A DNA stretch of 47,574 nucleotides from NCBI GenBank assembly GCA_963790045.1, contig CAWBMS010000017.1, forward strand, positions 1 through 47,574, in the 5' to 3' direction. The translations under genes were made by a program, and so were the position numbers. Each line of letters starts with the position of its first letter. Position 1 is the stretch's first letter. Positions 7,190 through 16,519 of the stretch are shown here, piece by piece. The notes beneath the pieces were generated by a model. The model searched no databases, had not been told where the DNA came from, and saw only the letters and a program-made list of their open reading frames with translations. The DNA comes from DATKMP01 sp963790045 (GTDB lineage Bacteria; Bacteroidota; Ignavibacteria; UBA10030).

Positions 7190-9073
7190 CTAACCCTTAA
7201 AACCTATCAACAGATCGTTGATCATCTTTGCGAATGCCACAGGGTCTTTTACTTTCGATCCTTCAGCAATTACCGCCTGCTCATAAAACAATTTGGTATA
7301 GAGTTCTATTCTTGCATCGGATGGATTCAGGTCGTAAATAATTTTCAGCGCCTTCACCGCAGGATGTTCCACATTTAATTCCAAAATGCGTTCCGTCTTC
7401 TTCGTTTCATCCATCTGTCCCATCTTTTGCATAATACGTTCCATATTGGCGCTCATCGCATCCTTATCGCTCACAAGGCAGGATGCGCTTTCTTTCAATC
7501 GGGACGAGACACGGATTTCTTTTATCGATTCTAATTTCGATTTCATCGCATCGAAGAGCGGCGCAAATTGTTTCTGCATTTCTTCCTGTTTTTTCTCTTT
7601 ATCGGACGGAATTTCGCTCTTATCTGCGGCAACAAGCTTCTTCCCTTTGTATTCCGGCAAATAGGGAAGAATGAATTCATCCGCGGGATCGGACATCAGC
7701 AATACATCCCATCCTTTGGATTTATAGAATTCTAAATACGGCGTGTGTACCATCGTTTCCCGATCTTCGCCGGTGATATAATAAATTTCTTTTTGCTCGG
7801 AAGGCATCTGCTCCACATATTGTGCAAGCGAAATAAATTTCTTTTCTTCCGTCTTCAATGATTCGAACAACAGCAAATCGGAAAGCGGTTCTTTGTTCGT
7901 CCAATCGCCGTACACGCCTTCTTTGATGAAGGTTCCGAACTCTTTATAGAACGAGACGTATTGCTCGTACTCGTTCTTTTTCATTTCATCAAGATTTTTC
8001 AAAACACTTTTTATAAGATTCGTTTTGATTTTTTCCAGCATCGGATTCTGTTGTAAAATTTCGCGTGAGACATTCAACGGAAGATCGGAACAATCCACCA
8101 CGCCTTTTACAAAGCGCAGGTATGCCGGCAAAAGCTGTTCGCAGTGATCCATAATCAGCACACGGCGAATATACAGCTTTGGGCCTACCTTCGTTTCGCC
8201 GAACATCATATCGAACGGCTTCTTCGACGGAATAAATACCAGCACTTTGAATTCTACTTTCCCTTCGCCTGTGTAATGAATGATGCGTGCCGGTGGATTA
8301 AAATCATTTGAGATTTGTTTATAGAACTGCTCGTATTCTTCTTTCGTTACTTCGCTCTTGGAACGCAGCCACAATGCCTTGCGTGAGTTCAGCGTCTCTT
8401 CTTCCACTGTTTTCTTTTTATCGACTTCTTTTTCTACATCCATCACCACCGGGTGTTCGATGAAATCGGAAAACTGTTTCACCAATGATCGGATTTTCCA
8501 TTCTTCCAAAAATTCCGACTCATCTTCTTTGAGATGCACCGTCACATCCGTCCCGCGCCCGGCTTTCTCCACTGTTTCAATCGTGTATTCACCCTGCCCG
8601 TCGGAGGCCCACTTTACGCCTTGTGATGGATCGCCTGCTGTGCGTGAAACAACTGTCACCGTATCGGCAACCATAAACGCCGAGTAGAATCCCACGCCGA
8701 ATTGTCCGATCAATTCAGGGCGTGCTGCTGCATCCGCATCCTTCAACTTATCTAAAAATTCTTTCGTCCCGGATTTTGCAATCGTTCCGAGATTTTCAAC
8801 AATCGTTTCTTTGGACATGCCGATGCCGTTATCGGAGATCGTCAGCGTCTTCTTCTTCGCATCCGCTGTAATTTTGATCTTCCATTCTTTATTGTTCTCC
8901 AGCATCGCTTCATTATTCAAAGAATTGAATCGCACCTTATCGATTGCATCGCTTGCATTGCTGATCAATTCCCGAAAGAACACTTCTTTGTGAGAATACA
9001 GGGAATGCGTAATGAGACTCAAAACCTGCCTTAATTCGCTTTTAAATTCCTTCTTTTCAACCGATGATGACAT
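7190..9073 (-). CDS. htpG: molecular chaperone HtpG (Hsp90)
   Basis: This is bacterial Hsp90, a homodimeric ATP-dependent cytosolic chaperone for late folding of client proteins. The N-terminal GHKL ATPase domain shows ELISNASDAIDK (catalytic Glu and Mg-binding Asn), DNGIGMSKE and GQFGVGFYSAF. The middle domain has VDCSDLPLNVSREILQQ with the conserved Arg that contacts the gamma-phosphate. The C-terminal dimerisation domain ends MINDLLIGFKG. I chose the start at 9073 (MSSSVEKKEFKSELRQ), which gives 627 residues and has GAGGAAAA upstream. The open frame continues 46 codons further but those residues are not conserved. No heat-shock promoter is identified with confidence. Confidence 0.96.
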   Translation of the reverse strand: MSSSVEKKEFKSELRQVLSLITHSLYSHKEVFFRELISNASDAIDKVRFNSLNNEAMLENNKEWKIKITADAKKKTLTISDNGIGMSKETIVENLGTIAKSGTKEFLDKLKDADAAARPELIGQFGVGFYSAFMVADTVTVVSRTAGDPSQGVKWASDGQGEYTIETVEKAGRGTDVTVHLKEDESEFLEEWKIRSLVKQFSDFIEHPVVMDVEKEVDKKKTVEEETLNSRKALWLRSKSEVTKEEYEQFYKQISNDFNPPARIIHYTGEGKVEFKVLVFIPSKKPFDMMFGETKVGPKLYIRRVLIMDHCEQLLPAYLRFVKGVVDCSDLPLNVSREILQQNPMLEKIKTNLIKSVLKNLDEMKKNEYEQYVSFYKEFGTFIKEGVYGDWTNKEPLSDLLLFESLKTEEKKFISLAQYVEQMPSEQKEIYYITGEDRETMVHTPYLEFYKSKGWDVLLMSDPADEFILPYLPEYKGKKLVAADKSEIPSDKEKKQEEMQKQFAPLFDAMKSKLESIKEIRVSSRLKESASCLVSDKDAMSANMERIMQKMGQMDETKKTERILELNVEHPAVKALKIIYDLNPSDARIELYTKLFYEQAVIAEGSKVKDPVAFAKMINDLLIGFKG

Positions 9074-9358
9074 ATTTTTCCTCAAATTTAATAAGACATA
9101 CTCTGTTCTAAATTTAAAAGACAATTGCTTGTTAGGCAACAGGAAGAATGGGTAAACGGTAAAATTAATTTTGGCATATATCTTTAGGAGAAGGAATAAC
9201 CTTTGTAACATCGATTTTGTTTCCCTATATTGCCCGCGTGTATAAATTTAACGATTAGCGAATATCCTTATGGATGTTGCTCTCAAAATATTTATTCAGT
9301 CGTCAGCGTCTCTGCTCGTCGTTCAATCATCATGCAATTCAGAAAAAGTTAACTAGGC
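9074..9358. other. divergent intergenic region between htpG and a sensor kinase
   Basis: About 285 bases separate the start of htpG (minus) and the start of the hybrid histidine kinase (plus). The promoters of both genes must lie here. I looked for sigma-70, TAnnTTTG and CIRCE-like signals (TTAGCACTC-N9-GAGTGCTAA) and found none convincing. The region is AT-rich with no RNA-like structure that I recognise. Confidence 0.4.
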
Positions 9359-11865
9359 ATGGGAAGAAGGACGATACACAAACAACATTTTGTTGTTCTT
9401 GTTGCAACAATCAGCATAACGGTTCTTGCACTAATCCTACAAAGTGGATTCTTGAGAGAACTTAAAGGCCAGCAGTTTCAGGAAAGGCGAGACAGTCCTC
9501 ATAGTCTCACAAAGGTTGTCTTGACCGATGAAGAACGTCGCTGGCTGCATGATCATCCTGTGATCCGAGTGGCACAAGATCCCAGTTGGGCGCCCGTCGA
9601 ATTTGCCGATGAACATGGAAATCCCACAGGCATATCCAACGATTACCTCACACTGGTAGAGCATCGTCTTGGCATCACGTTTCAACGGGAACGAAATCTG
9701 AGCTGGCAGGAAGCGTATGCTCGGCTCAAGCGCTGGGAAATCGATATGACGACTTCGGTGACTCCGACAGCCGAACGTACGAACTTCTGGATATTTACTC
9801 GTCCCTATTTGGAAATTCCAATTGTCATCATTGCGCCAAAAGACATCACCTATATCGCCAATATGCATGAACTTGCAGGAAAGAAAATTGGCGCAGTGGA
9901 CGGATATGTTATTGCGGATTGGCTGGCTCAAGATTATCCGGATATCAAGTTAGTCAGGGTCAAGAATGTTGAAGAAGGTCTGCATCTGCTGCAAACAGGA
10001 GAACTCTTTGGTTTTGCCGACAACATGCTTATAACCGGTTATTATTTAACCAAGTTGAAATTAACGAATCTCAAGGTTGTCGGTACGACTCCGTACAAAA
10101 TAAACTCGGTATGGCAGTCAGAAAAGATTGGCCGGTATTTGCCGAGATTCTCCAAAAAGCATTGAATTCTATTACTGAATCGGAACGGAATGAAATTTAT
10201 AATCGGTGGGTGCCGATTCGTTATGAGCACGGATTTGATTACACCACACTCTGGCAGGCACTTGCAATATTTTTTGTGATCGTCAGCATCTTGATGTATT
10301 GGAATAGAAAATTATCCAAAGAAATCAAACAACGCAAACAAGCAGAGGCGGCACTTCAAACCAGCGAAGAACTTTATCGAAAGCTTATTACCACTATACC
10401 GGATATTCTCATTCGAACAGACCTTGAAGGCAATATCATTTTTATCAATGAAACAACACTGCCTTACTTTGGGTACACCGGCAACGACAGGATTCTGGGG
10501 AAAAACATCCTTGAGCTTGTTTCAGAAAAAGATCGGCCGCGTGCTGTAGAAAATTTTAAAAAAATGTTTAACGATTATTTAGGGCCTGTCGTGTACAGTT
10601 TGAGCGGCAGTGAAGGAACCTTCATCGACTGTGAAATAAATGGTGATGTGCTGCGTAATAACGATGGCACGCCACTGGGAATGGTGTTCATCGTCCGTGA
10701 CCTCACCGAAAAAAAGAAAATGGAAATGCAGTTGCTTCAATCGCAGAAAATGGAAGCCGTCGGAAGGTTGGCAGGCGGGGTGGCGCATGACTATAACAAC
10801 ATGCTCGGAATAATTCTTGGGTATGCGTCGATGATCGAAAAAGAATTTCCATCGAATCATACAGTTCAGAACAAGATCAAAGCTATCATCTCGGCAGCCG
10901 AACGTTCCGCCAATCTTACAAAACAATTATTGGCATTTGCCCGGCAACAAATCGTCGCACCCGTTGTGATTGATTTGAATGCAGAAATTTCTTCTCTGCA
11001 AAAGATGCTGGGCCGGCTTATTGGCGAAGATATTCAATTGACGATCAACCCGCAGAACGATCTTTGGAAAATAAAAAATCGATCCTACCCAATGCACACA
11101 AATCATTACTAATTTGGCAACAAATGCACGCGATGCAATAGAAAATGTCGGCACGATTATGATCCAGACAGAAAATGAAAGTGTGCAGGAAAATATTTCG
11201 ACAGAACAAGTCGATATCCCTCCTGCCGATTATGTAGGTACTTTCGTTCAGCGATTCGGGTAGCGGCATGGACAAAAAAATAATTGCAAAAATATTCGAG
11301 CCGTTTTTTACGACAAAGTCAAAAGACAAAGGAACGGGATTAGGGCTATCGACAGTGTTCGGCATTGTAAAGCAGAATCATGGATTTATCGCTGTGACCA
11401 GCGAAGTGGGACACGGCACAACTTTTAAAACTTACTTTCCGCGTTTCATCGGCGAATCGGAAATTTCTCTTGAAGAGAAAAAAGAAGTTTCCTTGGAAGG
11501 AACAGAAACTATTCTGATAGTCGAGGATGAAGAACAGCTATTGGATTTAGCAAAAAATGTTTTAGCACTTCATGGTACAACATATTAAGCTCGGTTTCCC
11601 CCGTCGATGCATGCGGTCTCTGTGAAAAATATTCTGGTTCTATCGACCTCCTGATTACCGATGTGATTATGCCGGGAATGAACGGCAAAGAATTAAATGA
11701 ATGGGTCAAAAGGAAATATCCTGAATTAAAACATTGTTTATATCGGGGTACCTGCCGACATCGTTGCTCAGCGTGGTGTATGGAAGAGGGAACAAACTTC
11801 TTGCAAAAGCCGTTCACACTGGAGACACTGTTGAAAAAAATACAGAGATACTCAATAAGCAGTAA
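9359..11865 (+). pseudogene. hybrid histidine kinase with periplasmic solute-binding sensor, PAS and receiver domains (six or more frameshifts)
   Basis: Read across frames, the order is: transmembrane segment; bacterial extracellular solute-binding domain of the SBP_bac_3 type (VIRVAQDPSWAPVEF..., about 9530-10170); second transmembrane helix (LAIFFVIVSILMYWN); coiled linker; PAS domain; HisKA with phospho-accepting His in GGVAHDYNNMLG; HATPase with NLATNARDAI (N box), DSGSGMD (G1) and FFTTK...GTGLGLS (F/G2); and a receiver domain with DVIMPGMNG and QKPFT. Frame changes fall near 10105, 11074 (in an A run), 11240, 11575, 11750 and 11845, ending in ILNKQ-stop at 11865. The SBP domain suggests sensing of an amino-acid-like ligand. 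Every domain keeps its catalytic residues, so assembly error is as likely as true decay. Confidence 0.8.
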
Positions 11866-11948
11866 TGCTTTCGAAGAAGTTAAGGATTTTGACGTTTTGT
11901 TGGGAAAAGAACTCTTTAGAAGAATAATGCTATACGACTTGAGTTTAG

Positions 11949-12032
11949 TGCCGAGCGAGACTCGAACTCGCACGCCCTTTGCAGGACACAGGATTTTAAG
12001 TCCTGTGCGTCTACCAATTCCGCCATCCCGGC
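11949..12032 (-). tRNA. tRNA-Leu (anticodon UAA), acceptor stem damaged
   Basis: On the minus strand the sequence begins GCCGGGATGGCGGAATTGG, has an anticodon stem-loop CAGGACTTAAAATCCTG with anticodon TAA, a class II variable arm, and the T arm GCGAG-TTCGAGT-CTCGC. The 3' acceptor strand reads TCGGCA where TCCCGGCA is needed to pair with GCCGGGA. Two C residues are therefore missing from a CCC run. CCA is not encoded. The body of the tRNA is otherwise normal. Confidence 0.9.
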
Positions 12033-12048
12033 AATCTTCGTTTTTTGA

Positions 12049-12119
12049 GGCGCCGAGCGGATTCGAACCGCTGCATAAAAGTTTTGCAGACTTCTCCCTT
12101 ACCACTTGGGTACGGCGCC
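12049..12119 (-). tRNA. tRNA-Cys (anticodon GCA)
   Basis: The minus strand gives GGCGCCGTACCCAAGTGG as 5' end, an anticodon arm GAAGT-CTGCAAA-ACTTT with anticodon GCA, a T arm GCGG-TTCGAAT-CCGC, and the 3' acceptor strand GGCGCC pairing with the 5' end. Length is 71 nt without CCA. It lies 16 bp upstream of tRNA-Leu on the same strand, so the two are probably cotranscribed. Confidence 0.93.
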
Positions 12120-12172
12120 ATCGGATCATTCTTTCAACATCGAAAAGATTGTTCTTCGATTACACTGATAAT

Positions 12173-12213
12173 AAAAGCCCCGCTACCTTTTCAGTAACGG
12201 CAGCAGGGCTTTT
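12173..12213 (-). terminator. bidirectional-looking hairpin terminator downstream of tRNA-Gly
   Basis: The arms AAAAGCCC (12173-12180) and GGGCTTTT (12206-12213), extended by inner GCT/AGC pairs, form a strong GC hairpin with T-rich flanks on both strands. On the minus strand it follows tRNA-Gly and precedes tRNA-Cys, so it should end the tRNA-Gly transcript. Confidence 0.75.
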
Positions 12214-12218
12214 TGTCG

Positions 12219-12291
12219 AGCGGGAAACGGGTCTCGAACCCGCGACCTCAACCTTGGCAAGGTTGCGCTCTACCAACTGAGCTATTCCCGC
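12219..12291 (-). tRNA. tRNA-Gly (anticodon GCC)
   Basis: The minus strand reads GCGGGAATAGCTCAGTTGG, then the anticodon arm CAACCTTGCCAAGGTTG with anticodon GCC, the T arm CGGG-TTCGAGA-CCCG and the 3' acceptor strand TTCCCGC, which pairs fully with the 5' end. CCA is not encoded. It has its own promoter at 12305-12333 and terminator at 12173-12213. Confidence 0.95.
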
Positions 12292-12304
12292 ATTTCGTAT
12301 TACT

Positions 12305-12333
12305 AATATATTAAAAACCTTTCGTGTGTGCAA
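12305..12333 (-). promoter_or_regulatory. sigma-70-like promoter of tRNA-Gly
   Basis: The minus strand reads TTGCAC, 17 bases, TATATT. The -10 box ends 13 bases before the mature tRNA 5' end, which places transcription start about six bases upstream of the tRNA, the usual geometry. The -10 matches 5 of 6 consensus positions and the -35 matches the TTG core. Confidence 0.6.
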
Positions 12334-12361
12334 GAGCTTTTTCATGTCACACGGGTTCATG

Positions 12362-12883
12362 TCAAACTTTTTTCTTGTTTGCTTTCAGCAACAAATCACT
12401 GTACGAGTAGCGCAAGCTGTCCGCTTGCTGAATGCTAAATGCTTTGCACAGCCGTTGAAACAATATCCGGGCTGCGTCTTCCCATGTTCCAGCGCCGCTT
12501 CAAACTCCAGAAACGTTCCCAATCCTTTCACACGATCAAAGTGTATTCGAGCATTTTCCAAAAGATACAATCGCCGCTGCTTTTGGACAATGATCAATGT
12601 TCCCGAGTGCACTTGTTAAAAAACGATGTATCGTTTGCGGATAATCGACAGGAAGAACAGTGTATTGAGAATATTTCCCTCCGCTGATATTCGGGCGCTT
12701 TTAATAAATCAATTTAGCATGATCATTTCTTATTTCCCGAATTTTCAATTTTCCTGACTTAACGTTGTAATAAGTATCCTTTTGATGAAGCGTCGCCACA
12801 TATTTTGCACCAAGTTTTTTTGCAATGCGTTCCGCAGCGGAAATGGATTCAATAGAAACTTTTAATTCTAAATTCTGGGGCAG
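12362..12883 (-). CDS. CYTH-domain protein (class IV adenylate cyclase / tripolyphosphatase-like), frameshifted
   Basis: Joining frames gives PQNLELKVSIESI (the ExExK signature that opens CYTH domains, here LELK), QKDTYYNVKSGKLKIREI, a segment ISGGKYSQY, RRLYLLENARIHFDRVKGLG, FLEFEAAL, and the end DSLRYSYSDLLLK. These are the strands of the CYTH triphosphate tunnel, whose members hydrolyse or cyclise triphosphates (thiamine triphosphate, tripolyphosphate, ATP). The YSYSDLL ending resembles the class IV cyclase-like subgroup. Frame changes are near 12700 and 12488. No ATG is in frame at the N-terminus; CTG at 12883 begins the conserved part, so the true start is probably also hidden by an indel. 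It follows greA by 16 bases on the same strand. The catalytic activity is not decided. Confidence 0.72.
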
Positions 12884-12899
12884 TGTGGATATGAAAATT

Positions 12900-13382
12900 T
12901 AACGGCCGATATTCAAAATTTTATATTCTAACATTCCTGCCGGAACTTTAATTTGCACTTTGTCTCCCTTTTTCTTTCCCATCAACCCATTGCCGATGGG
13001 CGATGTGACAGAAATTTTATTTTTTTCGAAATCGGCTTCCTCCGGCGCAACAAGACAATATCGATTGCCTTTTTGGTCTTCTAATCTTCCAATTTCACTA
13101 ACGAAAGAATATATACTTTATCCGTCGGCAGCGTCGAAGTATCTAACATCACAGCGCGGGAAAGTGTTTCCTCCAGTTTGGCGATCCGAACTTCTTAATG
13201 TCCCTGCGCTTCTTTTGCTGCATCTTGTACTCGGCATTCTCGCTCAAGTCGCCGTATCCGCGTGCTTCTGCAATCTTTGCCGCCATATCGGCGCGTCCAT
13301 TGGATTTCAACTCTTTTAATTCATTTTCGATCTCGATCAGCTTTTCGCGTGTCAAGTACACTTTTCCGTTTGATTCAGTCAT
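12900..13382 (-). CDS. greA: transcription elongation factor GreA (frameshifted)
   Basis: The N-terminal coiled coil is clear: MTESNGKVYLTREKLIEIEN, then AKIAEARGYGDLSENAEY, the GreA hallmark whose acidic tip residues (D/E around GDLSENAEY) reach the RNA polymerase active centre to stimulate cleavage of backtracked RNA. After frame changes near 13220-13200 and 13095, the C-terminal FKBP-like domain follows: RIAKLEETLSRAVML, VAPEEADFEKNKISVTSPIG, KKKGDKVQIKVPAGMLEYKI. Total length is about 158 residues, as expected. The start at 13382 has GAGGTT upstream. The reading frame must be intact in the organism for function, so the shifts are probably sequence errors. Confidence 0.9.
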
Positions 13383-13444
13383 AGTAACCTCATTGAAAAA
13401 AAATCCCTCCAGCCATCAACTGCTGAAGGGTGCATTCAAAAACA

Positions 13445-13472
13445 ATAGCCATCATCTTTCGATGATGGCTAT
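13445..13472 (-). terminator. rho-independent terminator after ribBA
   Basis: A perfect 12-bp stem ATAGCCATCATC/GATGATGGCTAT with a 4-base loop is followed on the minus strand by TGTTTTTG. It sits about 55 bases past the ribBA stop and before greA, so it should end the tgt-yajC-ribBA transcript. Confidence 0.8.
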
Positions 13473-13526
13473 ATTGTGTGTAAAAAGTATATCATTTTAC
13501 TGTGAGACGCAAGAAGATTTTTTATC

Positions 13527-14760
13527 TTACGAAGATTTTTTTATTTGCGGTGCATCTTTTAAAATGAGATGGCCCATCTTATTGCGCTTCACTTGTAAAT
13601 ATTTTTCGTTGTATTGGTTCGGATGAATTTCAATCGGCACACGTTCGACTACTTCTAATCCGTATCCATTCAAACCGATAATTTTTTTCGCAACGTTCGT
13701 CATCAAGCGCATCTTACCTACGCCGAGATCGCGCAAGATTTGTGCCGATGCCTAGTCACGCAAGTCGGGAAGAAAGCCCAGTTTCTCATTCGCTTCCACT
13801 GTATCGAATCCCTGATCCTGCAATTGGTAAGCTTTTAATTTGTTCAGCAGACCGATACCGCGTCCTTCCTGTCGCATATACACCACGACACCGCGCCCTT
13901 CTTTCTCAACCCGTTCTAACGCGGCGACAAGCTGTGCATTGCAATCGCAGCGCAGCGAACCAAACACATCTCCCGTTAAACATTCGGAATGCACGCGCAC
14001 AAGAGTTGGAACCTCGGGAGAAATTTCCCCTTCACCAATGCGATGTGTTCGTTTGTATCCGTTTGATTTTTATAGAGATGAATTTTAAAAGTGCCAAAAC
14101 GGGATGGCAGATTTGTCGTTACCATTCGCTGCACAAGTTTTTCGCGCTGCATGCGATATCCAATTAGCGTACTACGGTGATAATTTTTAAATGAAATTGA
14201 TGCGCTATTTCCATTAACCGCTGACCGCGTGCCATCGTTCCATCAGCATCGAGTATTTCGCATAACGCACGGCAGGATATAATCCCGCCAAATTACACAA
14301 ATCGACAACTGCTTCTGTATGCCCCGCACGCCGTAGCACGCCGCCCTCGACAGCACGCAATGGAAAAATATGCCCCGGCCGTCCGAATGATTCGGCTGTG
14401 GCAGACGCATTCGTTAATGCTTTGATGGTTGCAGCGCGCTCAGCGGCTGAAACACCTGTCGTCGCTTCTGGAAGATAATCAATCGAAACGGTGAATGGCG
14501 TTTCGTCCAGAGACGTGTTATCATCCACCATCGGTTCTAAGTTTAATTCCCGCGCACGTTCATACGTAATCGGTGCACAGACCACACCGCGCCCTTCACG
14601 CGTAAAAAAATTGACCGCTTCGGGCGTTGCTTTTTTCTGCAGCAAGGACAAAGTCGCCTTCGTTTTCGCGATCTTCATCATCCAGCACGATCAAAATTTT
14701 TCCTTCACGAAAATCTTGAAGCGCTTCTTCGACCGTATTAAAAGAAAATTCTTGAGACAT
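13527..14760 (-). CDS. ribBA: bifunctional RibBA: 3,4-dihydroxy-2-butanone 4-phosphate synthase / GTP cyclohydrolase II (broken frame)
   Basis: This gene supplies both entry reactions of riboflavin synthesis. The N-terminal half (from MSQEFSFNTVEEAL at 14760) shows LDDEDRENEGDFV, the acidic metal/substrate loop of RibB, and GRPGHIFPLRA and RAGHTEA. The C-terminal half shows the RibA zinc site HSECLTGDVFGSLRCDC and the catalytic loop RQEGRGIGLLNKLKAY. Frame changes include an extra A in a run (14631-14636), one near 14270, one near 14190, and a missing G near 14030. In addition an in-frame TAG at 13752-13754 separates LPDLRD from AQILRDLGVGK. The last 70 residues continue in the same frame after it. 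Start and stop codons are sound. It follows yajC by one base pair. Confidence 0.92.
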
Positions 14761-14761
14761 T

Positions 14762-15091
14762 TTACTTAATTGGTGTACTGTTTTCTGTTAGAACTGCCGC
14801 GATTGCGGTTCTATCGACTTTGATCTTTACGTTGTCTGCAATTTGCACGAGTGCAGTTTTTTCATCTAATCCGGCAATCGTTCCGTGAATGCCGCCGGAG
14901 ACAATAACCTTATCGCCCTTTTGCATGGCATTCAACATTTTCTCGCGTTCTTTTTGTCGTTTCGATTGCGGGCGGATCATCATAAAATAAAATATTAAAA
15001 TGATCGAACCGAATAAAATAATGTTTGCTATTAAACCCGGCCCGCCTTCTTTTCCCGGTTGTCCCATTAATAATGAAAAATGATGTAGCAC
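14762..15091 (-). CDS. yajC: preprotein translocase accessory subunit YajC
   Basis: YajC is a small single-span inner-membrane protein that associates with SecDF and the Sec translocon. One transmembrane helix (ANIILFGSIILIFYFMMI) is followed directly by the family signature RPQSKRQKEREKMLNAMQKGDKV and the beta-rich cytoplasmic domain (VSGGIHGTI..LDEKTALVQI). I chose the GTG at 15091 because GGAGG sits five bases before it, giving 109 residues, the normal size. An ATG four codons upstream (15103) and a longer frame to 15226 exist but have no ribosome binding site or conservation. The tgt-yajC order is a widely conserved pairing. Confidence 0.92.
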   Translation of the reverse strand: MLHHFSLLMGQPGKEGGPGLIANIILFGSIILIFYFMMIRPQSKRQKEREKMLNAMQKGDKVIVSGGIHGTIAGLDEKTALVQIADNVKIKVDRTAIAAVLTENSTPIK

Positions 15092-15195
15092 GGTATCCTC
15101 CATAATTACGATTGTGATTGTTCTTGTATAAGTTCTTCCGATGACTGCATCTGTTGTAGTATCGTTTGTTTCCAACGTTTGTAATGTTGTTTCCG

Positions 15196-16265
15196 TCATA
15201 GCAGTGCACTGTAACGCATAAGCCATAAGTAAAATGTCAAATTATGAATCGTTCCAAGCTGTAGAGCAAATATTTCTTTTGCCAGAAACAGATGCCGTAA
15301 ATATGCGCGCGTAAAGTTTTTGCACATGTACGCATTCGCATTCCGAATCAATCGGCGTAAAATCTGCTTTGTAACCGGCGTTGCGTAAATTCATTTTACC
15401 GAAACGTGTAAAGAACATCGCGTTGCGCCCGTTGCGCGTCGGCATGACGCAATCGAACATATCCACGCCGCGGCTGATGCTTTCCAATAAATTTTCTGGG
15501 GTGCCAACACCCATTAAGTAGCGCGGCTTATCTACCGGTAAAAATTCTTCAGTAATTCCGTATATTGGTCATTACTTCTCGGCAGGTTCACCACCAACGG
15601 CAAGCCCGCCTATGGCGTAGCCGGTAAAATCCATCTTCACCAACTCGCGTGCACTGATCTCAGCATAATTTATCAGGATACACACTTCCTTGCACAATTC
15701 CAAACAGCGCTTGCTCATGCCCCGTACAACGGCAGCTGTTACTCCGTAGCTGTACGGCGTCGTGCCGCCCAACGCAATGCCATCGCAGTGGATTTCCGCG
15801 CGTATTCAAACTCACACGGGAACAGCACGCGTTCAGTTATTAACACCATCATCACATCGGAACCAAGCTGGCATTCGATCTCCATCACTTTTTCCGGTGT
15901 GAACAAGTGTCGTGAACCATCAAATGTGAATTGAACGTAATGCCTTCTTCGTTGATTTTTCTTAAATCCGTTAAACTGAACACCTGATAACCGCCGCTGT
16001 CCGTCAAGATGGGTTTGTTCCAGTTGATGAATCGATGAAGCCCGCCGGCATTTTGAATGATGTCCATTCCCGGACGCAAATATAAATGATATGTGTTGCC
16101 AAGAATGATTTGTGCGCCTACTTCGCTTAGCTCGCGTTGCTCGATTGCTTTGACTGTTCCCTGTGTTCCCACCGGCATAAAAATCGGCGTTTCGATTATG
16201 CCGTGGCCTGTTTCAAACAAACCGGCGCGTGCTTTTCCATCTTGTGCAATACACTGAAACTTCAA
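15196..16265 (-). CDS. tgt: queuine tRNA-ribosyltransferase Tgt (frameshifted)
   Basis: Tgt exchanges guanine-34 of GUN-anticodon tRNAs for a 7-deazaguanine in queuosine synthesis. Visible parts are FETGHGIIETPIFMPVGTQG, ILGNTYHLYLRPG, ILTDSGGYQVFSL (Asp nucleophile region), GYAIGGLAVGGEP (base-binding loop), MGVGTPENLLESISRGVDMFDCVMPTRNGRNA and the zinc site CECVHVQ. Frame changes are near 15890, 15780, 15555 and 15320. The true C-terminus is LRHLFLAKEIFALQLGTIHN...LMRYSALL ending at 15196, which is the family's usual ending. The start codon is TTG at 16265. Length corrected for the shifts is about 355-375 residues, normal for the family. Confidence 0.9.
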
Positions 16266-16519
16266 CGGTGTTCACCAATAAAAAACCGCAGATGGTTTTT
16301 CTGCGGCGTTATACATTTATCTCATTAAAAGATACACAGAAATCTCAGCGATGTCAATCTACAAAAAGTACGCAACATAGTGCACAGTTGCTCAATGACG
16401 AATATCATTGTAATGAAAAACTTTTGAAACTGATGTATTATTTTAGCATAAACGGTTGCCTTTCCTTCTGTTTATCGTTACTTTTTATTTGGAAACAATG
16501 TAACACGACTTACGATGGT

